Positions 1 to 10,395 of a stretch of DNA of 64,000 nt are shown here, one piece after another (within the stretch, counting starts at the first letter, position 1; each line of letters begins with the position of its first letter). The stretch is taken from NCBI GenBank assembly GCA_032622095.1, contig CP136062.1, positions 201,647,459 to 201,711,458 on the forward strand, in the 5' to 3' direction. Both the position numbers and the translations under genes were made by a program. Under the pieces are notes generated by a model, which worked only from the letters and a program-made list of their open reading frames with translations, was not told the DNA's origin and ran no database searches. The stretch comes from Siphonodentalium dalli. Taxonomy: Eukaryota > Mollusca > Scaphopoda > Gadilida > Siphonodentaliidae.

Positions 1-186
1 AAAAAAATTCGGCCCAAAATTTTCTGGCCACTAACGAATTTGGGGTCATTTGTCACAATTTCCGATATTTTGCGAATAAGGAATAAGTGACGAAATTCAC
101 GTTGCTAAAACAGTACAGAAATATCGAGATGACGATCGTTCTATTTTTGCATTCCGGCATATCTGCCATCCCTAACATAACTTCGC

Positions 187-366
187 ATTCAGCAGGCTGT
201 CACATAATGGAGAACGGGTCATATTCAGCAGGCTGTCACATAATGGAGAACGGGTCACATTCAGCAGGCTGTCACATAATGGAGAACGGGTCACATTCAG
301 CAGGCTGTCACATAATGGAGAACGGGTCACATTCAGCAGGCTGTCACATAATGGAGAACGGGTTAT
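187..366. repeat. 36-bp tandem repeat, five units
   Basis: The unit begins ATTCAGCAGGCTGTCACATA and repeats five times. Copy 2 has one unit (45,850-45,885), so this is a local expansion in copy 1. Being 36 bp it keeps a plus-strand frame open, which is why a short ORF runs from 87 to 404. Confidence 0.95.
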
Positions 367-444
367 ATCTTATTCTACGAAGCAGAGAATATAGAAACCA
401 ATAAACAAAATTGAGTATAGTACCCCTTTAATCAACGTTGGATT

Positions 445-524
445 GTGACTGTACAGTCATGCAAGTTAGCGAGAATATTGAGAATGTGACTGTACAGTCA
501 TGCAAGTTAGCGAGAATATTGAGA
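445..524. repeat. 41-bp tandem duplication
   Basis: Two units starting GTGACTGTACAGTCATGCAA lie side by side; copy 2 has one unit near 45,966. The unit contains the palindrome TGACTGTACAGTCA. Confidence 0.9.
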
Positions 525-929
525 TTCAAATAGATTGAAATTAACAAACCTTAGAACAATAATTCGAACACATTTAATAATTCCTTTCTGAATGTCATGC
601 ACGATGTGCTTTTAATTGGTCTTAGTACACATGACCTTTTGATATCGCGTTCCCTCGTAACCTGAAATTCACCCGTATCCAACAGCTGACATTGCAATGA
701 TAAAAGCGATAAAAAGATACGTTTCATTAGCTATATGAGTATATATATTATATTACAAGTAGTGAATAAAGACTCAACACAAATATAACGGCAAAAGACA
801 GAATGCATGGTACGAATGCAGTGTAGAGAAAAATACGTATAAAAGATAAGTCGACAAGCTACTATACGGTGACAATTGTTACTTATCCCCAGTTCCTTAT
901 TCCTTATTCGGAAACATTCAAACTTGACC

Positions 930-1136
930 AAATAAACGGTGCGATATATAGGGTGTCCCACCCCAAGTTATGTTAAAAACCCGAAAACCGCACCATTCTA
1001 ACCCATGCGGTTGCCACAAGAGGGTCCAGCTCTGAGGTGGCAAAAAAGGGCACCTATTTCCGTTTCAGTATTTATGAACCGATTTTGCACAAATAAACGG
1101 TGCGGTAGTGTTGCCCACCACACATTATACTATAAC
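930..1136. repeat. Left-end remnant of the large inverted-repeat element
   Basis: Two related segments with GGTGCGATATATAGGGTGTC and GCACCTATTTCCGTTTCAGT match 47,690-47,885, the left end of the 8.6-kb inverted-repeat structure. The matching right end is absent here. Confidence 0.6.
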
Positions 1137-1189
1137 ACCAAAAAACCAGCTGTTGTACTCACACAAGGCAGGCCAAGGTCCACTATATG

Positions 1190-3344
1190 TTAACATGATA
1201 TTGCTGAGTCTGGCCACGAAATATTTTTAGTATATCATCAGTTATAGCTTGATATATAGGACGTTTACTGTAAGCACACATGTATCGCTAGTCCTATATA
1301 ATAACTGCGGAATGTCAGTAATGACTGTGCCAACCGAACTGCAAGAAAAATACCCGATTAGTCAGCTCAGATTTGCGAGGTTGGCGCGGTTTCGAACCCT
1401 GACATCCATGGCGATAATAGGGACTGATTTTCAACCTTGATCTGAGTTGAGTGACATTTCAATGTGCCATTCCGGTCGATACATGAATGGCCATTTCGAT
1501 ACAAGAAATGAAAAATATTTCACGCTCACTGAAGCACAGTTGAAGCTATTAACACATACTGAATCCGTGCCTCCATAGATCTGATATATATGACAAAGTC
1601 CATGGACGTTCAAAATCCGATGCATGCTGTATAATATCGACCCTTCCGTAAATATATATAGTTCTATACTTTGTTATACATGCATGTATATATAACGAAA
1701 GCGCGATACTGCAAATAACCTTCCTTTGCAAATAATAATCACCTTTAAAGAATGTCGATGTAGATTATACAATGCACATGTATAGAAGCGGTGGGCGCGT
1801 GCACGTCTCTCCCTGACAGTGGCTGGATCCGAAGTATATATTATATAAGACGACTACAGGGTCAATATTGATATTCGCTGTGCTAATACTCGTTACTAGT
1901 ATATAAGTAAAAGTAAACTAGAAATCACGCGCACATACCGATTGATCGAGTGGGCACGCAACAACGGAACAATGTCAGACCATGTGTCCGCTAACTATAA
2001 CACAGTCCAGTTAGGTCAAAATAAAATACATGCGTGTTCAGCTAGGGACGTAGCAACAATGTGTATTGGGCGGGGGTTTAACCCCCGTCTACCCCCCCCC
2101 CCAAATATGTCAATAGTTGTAAATTTCATGCCTGACAACACATTAAATGGAAATTTCAGACCAAATATAAGTTGAAATTGTTTTGATATATTGTTTTATT
2201 TTCCAAGGAGAATAGACAATTTTACGGATAGGGAGAATGATGCATCATAGGATGTATCGTATCCAAACATTAACACGTGTGTTGAAGCAGCATGCATGCA
2301 TGCATTATACTATGGGAGATTTAAAGTGGGTCGATAAAACTTATTATAACTTTGTTGTTTTTAACAGTTTTTGCGTGAAATGTTAGACATACATCAGGGA
2401 CATATACTCTTCTCATAATTTTTTTTTGTAACTATATATACTCATCGTGATTTTATTGATTTTATGCGACGAAAATCACAAAATAGCGCAGTTTTGTGAA
2501 TTTTTCGACTAACTATATTCAAATTTTGTGGTGTTAGAAAAATCCCCATAAAAATAGTTTTATTGTGAATTTTTACACCAATTTCTCAGATATTTTAGGG
2601 TACACACACCCTACCCTATCGGGCCATCCTAAATGATTTCCTTTTGTTTGGAATAATTAACTCTCAGACAACTATGTCGTCGCGTCCGACGAAAATGAAA
2701 CTTATCTGTTTGAACGTCCCCTTTTCGGAAATAAAATATATTCTCTTGAAGTAAAATCGTCAACAAACAGATAACTATATATATATATTTATTATTAGTT
2801 CCATTTTAAATAAAAGAATCAGCGGACCTCACGAAATCTTTTCAAATGGATGCATTTTACTTCTGGATTTTTGTACTGGACATCATGCACATGAGTATAA
2901 TATACCCTGGAAATACGTAAGCTTATATTTCCTGACATACTTCAATATCAGGATAGATCGAACCGATGCAAATAGAATTTTGTTTATCCAGAAAATGAAT
3001 AAACGTGCGTGTATGATTATCTGGATCGTCGTGTAGTACCAGAATATGTAATATAGGGAGCAGCATTTATGTGAAAATAAAATAAAATACTTCTATATAC
3101 TCACGTTCCTGGGTTTCGGCGGTCGCTATTGCAACCAGACACTATACACACTGATTGAAATAAGAATTTTCATTGTCTGATTATTATATATATTGGCATC
3201 TTTAAACCACGCAGTTAGACTCCTCATACCATGGAGATGCTTATGTATAAGTTTGGTGGATATCGGCGACTAAACACGTTCTTGTCAAATGTAGTGCCCC
3301 ATATATGATCCAGAGCTATTCTAATATACCGCGTCGTTAAACCA
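1190..3344. other. Anonymous duplicated sequence, no gene seen
   Basis: AT-rich sequence matching 56,417-60,990. It includes an AGGGACGTAGC-type MITE end with a poly-C tract near 2,045-2,105 and the empty TTAA site at 2,657-2,660. Short ORFs here show no recognisable domain. Confidence 0.6.
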
Positions 3345-3424
3345 CACAATTAGATTCCTCATGGAGAATATTCCGGGAGCTGATAATGTACACATATGCA
3401 CCACATGACTTAACTTCACCCCAT

Positions 3425-3887
3425 TCATTTTATTCATTTTTGTTTTGTTTAAACATATTTTATTTGTTCATAAATTAAATTACAAATGTAGTTTATGACA
3501 AAAGGGATTGGAGGACAAGTGCTAAATCACTTAGAATACCCTCCTCTCCCTAGTATAATACACTGACAAATTTTATGACACTAAAGACGAACAAAACACA
3601 AGGTATATTATATACATACATATAATGAACAATATAAGTAAATACACATAATGGCGATTGCGGAGGAGAATCGGAGGTTTGGTGTACAGTGGCGAGATGG
3701 GATGAGTGTGATTATGCTTCATCAACCCGTCGGTGATCATTCCCTTGCAACAAGTAAAAATACGATAGTGCAGGCATATATCAATTATTCAGTGCATAAC
3801 TGGGATATATTGTACATATGAAACAAGGTACAAACATAGAATATTATATTAAAAGTAGATTTGGTGTAGAATGGCATGGTCAAAGTG
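3425..3887 (-). other. LINE A 3' UTR with hairpin
   Basis: Non-coding tail following the stop at 3,888. It holds the GGAGG...CCTCC hairpin at 3,510-3,550 and ends in A-rich sequence with AATAAAATATG on the minus strand. The exact 3' end is not defined. Confidence 0.6.
3510..3550 (-). other. Conserved LINE 3' UTR hairpin, copy A
   Basis: On the minus strand GGAGG and AAGTG pair with CACTT and CCTCC around a short loop. The same structure recurs at 11,389-11,431 (minus) and 41,399-41,438 (plus). Confidence 0.7.
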
Positions 3888-5147
3888 TTAGGTTCTCTCA
3901 AAACGGCCGGAATCTCTAATATACGGGTGTACAACCTTAAAGATATCACTATTCTCAGTATAAGTGAGTTCGGGTTTCCCATAAAGAAGTATGTCTACAG
4001 AGTTAATATTATGATGCATAAGATTATTATTGAGTTTTTGCCGAGATTCGGCATAATGGTTACATTCAAAGAAAAAATTATTAGCATTTTCATCCCGGAA
4101 GCCACACGAGCATGTTGCGGAATCTGAGATATGATTTCGTAATTTATCGGATTGTAGGGCACTACATTTACATCGAAGTTGCGTATGAATAATATTATAA
4201 TAACGACTCCCATTTGTGAAATACAAAGGTGGCTTCAGCCTTGTCCCCGCGTAGTTCATATGTTTCAATTGCTTCACGAATTCATCATGGGCAAGATTGC
4301 GAATAGGTAATTTAATGGAGTTCCATTCCTTTGAACAGGCAGGGATAAAAGTGGATTTTAGCCTTGCAGAGTCACAGCGAATGATAATGAAATCAGAAGC
4401 ATATTTTGATTCTCGATCGGTCCTGTCTCTGAAACGTTCGGGCAGGATTGTGCTTAAATAACGAGGTGCATTATTATTTATTATCTTGTGAAGGGTGAAT
4501 AACCGTTTAACGGTTCTTCTGTCCTCTAGACTATCCCAGCCTACCTCGGTCATTAATCTGACATCTGATACAGAACGAGTGCAACCCGTCACGATTCTGG
4601 CTGCATCTAACTGAATATCATTAAGGTTTTTAAGGAGGTAATTCGGAGCTCCAAACCACACTGGACTTGCATATTCGAGAAGCGGTCTCACGTATGTCAA
4701 GTATATATACATTGTTTCTAAAGTCTTTCTGCTTATTATGCATTTAAGTTTCCTTATTTTGGACAATCTCGCATTAGCACGTTTACACGTGTTGTCAATA
4801 CACATATTCCATTTGAGATCACTCTGCAGGTCAATGCCTAAATGCTTGTGATTTTCGGTGTATTCCAGGACTTCGCCGTTGAATTTAACCACGGGTCTAT
4901 TATTTTCAGGGAAACTTCCAAAAAACATTAGATTGGTTTTTGATGGATTGAATTTCACCATCCATTGCCTCGACCAATTGCTCAGCTTAATCATATCATT
5001 ATTCAGTGAAATTTCAAGTGTGTTTAGGTCAGAACTATTCTTAATTAGACAAGTGTCATCTGCGTAGAGACACGTTTTGGATTCCATACTATCGGCTATA
5101 TCGTTAATGTAGAGCACAAATAGGAGAGGGTCGATAACGGACCCCAT
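3888..5147 (-). pseudogene. LINE A: C-terminal half of reverse transcriptase (YADD)
   Basis: An uninterrupted 419-codon frame. It begins in motif B (GSVIDPLLFVLYINDI) and has the catalytic YADD at residues 28-31 (5,055-5,066). The palm/thumb follows (WMVKFNPSKTNLMFFG, HKHLGIDLQSDLKWN, YVRPLLEYASPVWFG). The C-terminal domain reads CKCSALQSDKL...CSCGF...FFFECNHY, the cysteine-histidine pattern found at the end of many CR1/Jockey-type ORF2 proteins. The rest of the enzyme is broken upstream. Confidence 0.92.
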
Positions 5148-6373
5148 GGGGCACTCCAGAATCTACATGTAAACAATCATAATTTGAGACGCAGGCGTTG
5201 ATCCTAACCCTTTGTTGGCGATCGCTAAGATAACTCTTAAACCATAAAAGAAGTTTTCATTTAATCCCATATTTTTCCATATTGTGTAAAAGTCCGTCAT
5301 GCCAAACTTTATCGAACGCTTTGGACACGTCACAGAAAACCGCACAAGTGTTACATCCTTCATCTAGTGCTTCTGCTATACTATGAACTATTTCAATAAG
5401 CTGATATTCGGTACTATGTTTAGGAAGGAACCCAGACTGATAATCATACAACAAGTTATTTTCTTGTAAATGCTGAAGTAATTTATTATAGATAATTTTT
5501 TCTAATATTTTACCGAGAACGCTCAGAAGTGAAACTGGCCTATAATTATTTGGATCTTTTTGGTCAGCTTTTTTGAATAGAGGTATAACATCCGCTTTTT
5601 TCCATTCATCTGGGAACTGACAAAGGTCTATCGATTTCTGAAATTATATACTAAGTGGTTTGCATACAGTAGCATGTGTTTCTTTAAGCATGCTATTACT
5701 GATATCATCTGACCCATAGGCTTTTTTCGTTGGTAGATCTTTCAAATTTTGAGAAATTTGTGATTCACTGATCGGTATTTCAGTGATAACTTCGTCTGTT
5801 CGTGCAACAAAATTCGGCAGACATTTCGCTTTCATTCCTAATGAACTATTTGCAACAAAAATACTATTTAAAATTTCAACTTTGTCTTTATCATCGCAGA
5901 ACATTTTGTGTTTATATGAGAGAGACGGGATTCCTTGGTTAGAATTGTTACCCATAAATGTTTTAACAACATGCCAAAACTGTTTTGGGTTATTATTCAT
6001 AACAAGAGATTCATCCAAGTGAGTCATATACTCATTTTTTGCGTGTTTCTTTGCATTATTTACTTGATTTCGAGCTTTCAGGTATTTCGACCACGTGAAA
6101 CTCGTATTACATTTTAGAGCTTTTCTTCTATAGCGATCGCGTTGACGGATTAGTCTTCTGACTGCATGTGCTATCACACCATGGTTTATCATTTCTACGT
6201 ACCAGTATATCTCGGCGTGGTATGAAAGATTCGGCCATCTCCAGAAACATGTATCTGAAATGCTCAACAGATTTGTTGATGTTAAAACGGTTTACTTCAT
6301 TATTAAGACAAGCGGACCAGTTAGCTTCTTTTATTACTCTATTTAAACCTATAAAGTCGGCAGAAGAATAGTT
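5148..6373 (-). pseudogene. LINE A: linker and N-terminal half of reverse transcriptase
   Basis: After a TGA at 6374 the frame continues YSSADFIGLNRVIKEANWSA. A frameshift near 6,175 leads to AVRRLIRQRDRYRRK and the linker. RT begins KKAYGSDDISNSML, then a TAA (5644) interrupts before FQKSIDLCQFPDEWKKADVI. Next come NNYRPVSLLSVLGKILEKII, SGFLPKHSTEYQL, and motif A in AVFCDVSKAFDKVWHDGLL. A TGA at 5257 follows GIK, after which LLLWFKSYLSDRQQRV and GVPHG (motif B) are still readable. A one-base frameshift then joins to the next open frame. Confidence 0.88.
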
Positions 6374-7087
6374 TCACACTATTCTTTTGTAGGATTGTGT
6401 CACCCGGGGTGTCGTTTTTAGTTCAACAGACGTGGCATAGTGATCAGAAACTTCAAGGTCAACAGCGGAGGGGTTCATCGCTGTTAACGCTCCAATTTTG
6501 TCATCAAGTAGTTCCCAGAAGTTATTTAAACATTCCCTATCGGACCTATAGGTAACACATAGTAAAAACTTGTCTACAGATCCAACTTCAAACCAAAGGA
6601 TGTCATCATTAAACTGCAAACCTGACATTTCTCTCTATGGAATTTTATCTGAAAAGTATACCATGATTCCACCGCCATACATATTTCGATCTTTACGTAC
6701 TGGGTGTTGGAAACCTGAGATAAGTAAGTTTTCATTTGGATAATTATCGTCAAGATGAGATTCAGTAAAGCATAGAATATCGTAATCATCGATAATATCT
6801 GAAATCTTTTGAATTTTGTTTCTTATGCTTCTTACGTTGCAATGAATAATAGAAATTGAAGTGGTAACCGGGGCGTCTAACTGACCTGGGTTCGGGTGTA
6901 TGTCCCCAGCGAGAGCAAGAAGAGTGGACGCTAGAAATGCTACTATCACATTATGAAAAGCTAGTAAACGCAAACGAATTGGCTTATGTGTAGTATGTTT
7001 ATACATGTTACATCGGCATGTTATGTGTAGATATATGCCTTGAAATATTCCAATTGTTAGCCTATATTGAGCCACACTAACTCCCAT
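6374..7087 (-). pseudogene. LINE A: N-terminus, 2A-like motif and broken endonuclease
   Basis: From Met at 7,087, a hydrophobic segment (about residues 39-60, LLAFHNVIVAFLASTLLALA) leads into GDIHPNPGQ. Next come endonuclease blocks: SIIHCNVRSIRNK (residues 79-91) and ILCFTESHLDDNYP, with the expected catalytic Glu in TES. After a TAG at 6635 the same frame continues through LWFEVGS and LLCVTYRSDR. It then jumps from DDKIGALTAMNPSA straight to VDLEVSDHYATSV. The intervening GDFN-type block and more are missing, while the final SDH motif is kept. The 5' boundary is uncertain. Confidence 0.85.
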
Positions 7088-7090
7088 GAC

Positions 7091-7746
7091 TAGTTGTACA
7101 GAACGTCAGTAAGGCGCATGATAGGCTAACAGTAAAACATAGATGACGTTGGCTGCTCAAGAACTTTGGCCGACGGATGGTGAAGCATATATGTTTATAT
7201 GATTATTTCAGATAAGAGGTGTGAGATATAAACATGAAGAGGTGAAGAAATAACATTAATTGTGTAATGTTAACCATTTTACAATGGAAATTACATAATT
7301 CTGCATAAATAAATAACTTTTATTTAGGATCATGCAATACGTATATAAATGTGCGAGACAACTGCACCCAAGAGCTTCGGCCTGTTAGTTACATGTACGC
7401 GTTATGCATCGAGCTATGCTCAATCTCCTGAATATTGCGGAATTATTAGCGGATTAACAGTTGACCAATACATCGCAGGCGTCGATCGCGACATGAACCG
7501 TGCGGGCACAGCGAAGGTCTCAGCATCATGAGCATTGTCTCGTGTATTGCTTGAATAATTCCGTCTGTTGTGTTCGGAATAGAATCGCGTTGACTGTGGA
7601 CTAATCTGCTCTTATTGGTTGTTCTGGTCAGTGGGTCAACTGACGGGTTATAATACTTCGGGAAGGGTAAACGATGAAAAGTATACGCTCGTGGAAAGCA
7701 AGATAGACGCGTTCGCTAAAATAGGTCAGGTTCATTCGCGCGCATA
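7091..7746. other. Gene-free interval between LINE A and the Helitron array
   Basis: No coding signal or repeat structure was recognised. The short open frame near 7,349-7,531 has no recognisable feature. Confidence 0.5.
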
Positions 7747-8230
7747 TCTCATATATATTTTGAAGACATCTGTTTGTCTGTCTGTGTGCTTGTCTGTATG
7801 TCTGTATGTCATTGATACAAATCTACGATTCTCGACCGATCTGGACGAAACTTGGAACGTGTATGTGGTTTGACCAGGCGGTCGTCAACGTCGTATTGGC
7901 GAGCCCGTGCGGCGCCCGCTTCGCACATGCGCAGACGAGATATCTGAAACGGGTGGAGCTATCGACTTGAAATTTGCTATGTGAATGTATCTTGCCCCGG
8001 ATACGAATTTTATCGGGTCGCCGAGCCCGTGCGACGCCAGCTTCGCGCATGCGCAGACCAGATCTCGGAAACTGGTGGAGCTATCGACTTGAAATTTGGT
8101 ATGTGAATGTATCTTGCCCCGGATACGAATTTTATCTGGTCGCCGAGCCCGTGCGACCAGCTTCGCGCATGCGCAGACCAGATCTCGGAAACGGGTAGAG
8201 CTATCGACTTGAAATTTGGTTTCTGAATAG

Positions 8231-8258
8231 CCCGGACAACGTCGGGCTCATCGGCTAG
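8231..8258 (+). other. Helitron-like 3' terminus, unit 1
   Basis: Hairpin CCCGGACAACGTCGGG at 8,231-8,246, then CTCATCGG and CTAG. The next unit's TC follows directly. Confidence 0.75.
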
Positions 8259-9100
8259 TCTATTATATATTTTTTGGAAGATCTGTGTGTGTGTGTGTGT
8301 GTCTGTCTGTGTGATCGCGATGAACTCGAAAACGGCTGAGCCGATTTCGATGAAACTTGGTATGTGTGGGTATTTTCGGCCGGAAACTGGCATAGGCCTA
8401 TTAATTTGCCCGTGCGACGTGACCTTGACCTTGAAATCGGGTAATTTCAAGGTCAAACGCCAGAATATCACGGGATTTCGATGAAACTTGGTATGTGGGG
8501 TTACCTTCGGCCGGGGAGTGGCATAAACCTATTAATTTGCCCGTGTGACGTGACCTTGTCCTTGAAATCGCGTCATTTCAAGGTCAAACGCCCGAATATC
8601 ACGGGATTTCGATGAAACTTGGTATGTGGGGGTACTTTCGTATGGGGAGTCCCATACGCCTATTCATTTGCCCGTGTGACGTGACCTTGACCCTGAAATC
8701 GGGTCAATTCAATGTCAAATCGCGAATTTTGATTGGATTTCGACGAAATTTGATGCGTAGGGTTACTTTTGTCCACTGAGTGTATTTGACGGGTCGAGTC
8801 GCGACCCCGACCTGACCTTGACCTTCAAAATGATCAATTCGAGGTCAAATCGGGTAAAACCGGATGGATTTCTACGGGTACTTTTGTCCAGGCAGTGTTT
8901 TGGACAGGTCAAATCGTGACCCCACCTGACCTTGACCTTCAAAATTGACAATTCAAGGTCAAATCGCGCAATTCCTCCGAAAAGCAGAGGGGAAACAGCC
9001 CGCAATTCAAGGTCAAATCGCGCAATTCGCAGAAAAGCAGAGGGGAATGGACAATTCAAGGTCAAATCGCGCAATTCGCCGAAAAGCAGAGGGGAAACAG

Positions 9101-9128
9101 CCCGGACGAAGTCGGGTCCACCTTCTAG
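9101..9128 (+). other. Helitron-like 3' terminus, unit 2
   Basis: Hairpin CCCGGACGAAGTCGGG at 9,101-9,116, then a short spacer and CTAG, followed directly by TCTAATATATATTTT. Confidence 0.75.
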
Positions 9129-9396
9129 TCTAATATATATTTTGGGACTTCTGTCTGTTTGTCTGTCTGTCTGTCTGTTTATTAGCAATGGCCGGGAAAA
9201 ATGCCCGACGGATTTCGACGAAAATTTTATACCTAGGGATGCTTTTGTCCGGGGAGTGTTTTGGACGGGTCAAATCGTGACCCCGACCTGACCTTGACCT
9301 TCAAAATGGTCAAATCGGGTCCAATTTCGCATGCGACCATGTCCTTGCTCATATACGCTCATATAGTCATGTTTCTGGCAAAGAAATCCCTAAATG

Positions 9397-9424
9397 CCCG
9401 GACGAAGTCGGGCCCACCAGCTAG
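9397..9424 (+). other. Helitron-like 3' terminus, unit 3
   Basis: Hairpin CCCGGACGAAGTCGGG at 9,397-9,412, then CTAG at 9,421-9,424 and the next unit's TCTCATATATA. Confidence 0.75.
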
Positions 9425-9906
9425 TCTCATATATATTTTTGAAGACCTCTGTCTGTCTGTCTGTCTGTATGTTTGTTTGTCTGTCATTTATACAAATCTA
9501 CGATTCTCGACCGATCGGGACGAAACTTGGTACGTGTGTGTAGTTCGACCAGGCGGTCGACCTTGTCGTATTGGCGAGCCCGTGCGGCGCCCGCTTCGCG
9601 CATGCGCATACGAAATCTCGGAAACGGGTGGAGCTATCGACTTGAAATTTGGTATGTGAATGTATCTTGCTCCGGATACGAATTTTATCGGGTCGCCGAG
9701 CCCGTGCGACACCAGCTTCGCGCATGCGCAGACGAGATCTCGGAAACGGTGGAGCTATCGACTTGAAATTTGGTATGTGAATGTATCTTGCCCTGGATAC
9801 GAATTTTAACGGGTCGCCGAGTCCGTGCGACGCCAGCTTCGCGCATGCACAGACCAGATCTCGGAAACGGGTGTAGCTATCGACTTGAAATTTGGGTTTT
9901 GAATAG

Positions 9907-9934
9907 CCCGGACAACGTCGGGCTCATCGGCTAG
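9907..9934 (+). other. Helitron-like 3' terminus, unit 4 (array end)
   Basis: Hairpin CCCGGACAACGTCGGG at 9,907-9,922 and CTAG at 9,931-9,934, followed by T and unrelated sequence. Confidence 0.75.
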
Positions 9935-10151
9935 TTTGTATATAAAATGGTGTATGTATATCCAACCATCAGCTATTGTGAGGTAGCGTTATGTTCAACG
10001 TGGTGCCCTACACTATGCTATGAATTTGGACAGTCACTTTAAGCTAGTGTTTCGTGTCTATTTTTATTCGCCGACTACTCGTCAGGGACAGGCGATTTAA
10101 TTAGATAAGTCGACAATTTATATGTCTGTTAACATGTATTACATGTGTATA

Positions 10152-10395
10152 TAGTTTGTGCCACGTTGTGTGGAATCGTTGGATTTGCAAAGTTCATGCA
10201 ATCAACCTGTATCTCCGGAATGCATAGGATTCAATATTAGTTTTTGCCACGTTTGTGGTATCGTTGGATTTGCAAATTTCATGCAATCATTCTGTATATC
10301 AGGAATTCATAGGATTCCATATTCGTCTTTGCCACGTTTGTGGTCAATTGGATTTGCAAATTTCATGCAATCATTCTATGTATCCGGAATGCGCG
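10152..10395. repeat. About 86-bp tandem repeat, three units
   Basis: GTTGGATTTGCAAATTTCAT and its flanks recur at about 86-bp spacing, beginning near 10,157, 10,244 and 10,329. The open frame across it is a by-product. Confidence 0.8.

Larger units (their letters stand above)
1..3345. repeat. Compact copy (copy 1) of a segmental duplication
   Basis: This interval matches 45,650-60,990 in the same order and orientation. Anchors are 1/45,652, 87/45,750, 745/47,510, 1,136/47,885, 1,190/56,417, 1,305/57,015, 2,657/58,740, 2,850/59,826 and 3,190/60,837. Copy 1 lacks about 12 kb present in copy 2. It carries its own small tandem expansions. Neither copy holds a recognisable gene. Confidence 0.85.
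3425..7090 (-). mobile_element. Non-LTR retrotransposon (LINE A), CR1/Jockey-like, decayed
   Basis: Reading on the minus strand from 7,087: a hydrophobic N-terminus with a 2A-like motif, apurinic-type endonuclease blocks, a linker, reverse transcriptase with YADD, a C-terminal C-x-C...CxC...H...C region, and an A-rich 3' UTR with a conserved hairpin at 3,510-3,550. The coding frame carries in-frame stops at 6635-6637 (TAG), 6374-6376 (TGA), 5644-5646 (TAA) and 5257-5259 (TGA). It has frameshifts near 6,175 and at 5,147, plus an internal deletion in the endonuclease. It cannot make an active protein. Clade assignment is by motif style only. Confidence 0.9.
7747..9934 (+). mobile_element. Tandem array of four non-autonomous Helitron-like units
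   Basis: Units: 7,747-8,258, 8,259-9,128, 9,129-9,424 and 9,425-9,934. Each starts TCT(A/C) plus an ATATATAT run and a GTCTGTCTG microsatellite. Each ends with the hairpin CCCGGACRAMGTCGGG, a spacer of about 8 nt, and CTAG. The array is flanked by A on the left and T on the right. 5'-TC, a 3' hairpin and CTRR inserted between A and T are Helitron hallmarks. Units 1 and 4 contain about 125-bp internal repeats (GAGCCCGTGCGACGCCAGCT region). Units 2 and 3 contain about 115-bp repeats with TGACCTTGACCTT. No Rep/helicase is present. Confidence 0.78.

Noticed and set aside
87-404. Conserved small gene shared by both duplicate copies (87 and 45,750)
   Set aside because: Similarity is explained by the duplication, the frame differs at its end, and the peptide is mostly 36-bp repeat.
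1383-1410. GGTTTCGAACC, a tRNA T-arm-like word
   Set aside because: No cloverleaf or A box could be fitted on either strand; the duplicate copy has lost the word.
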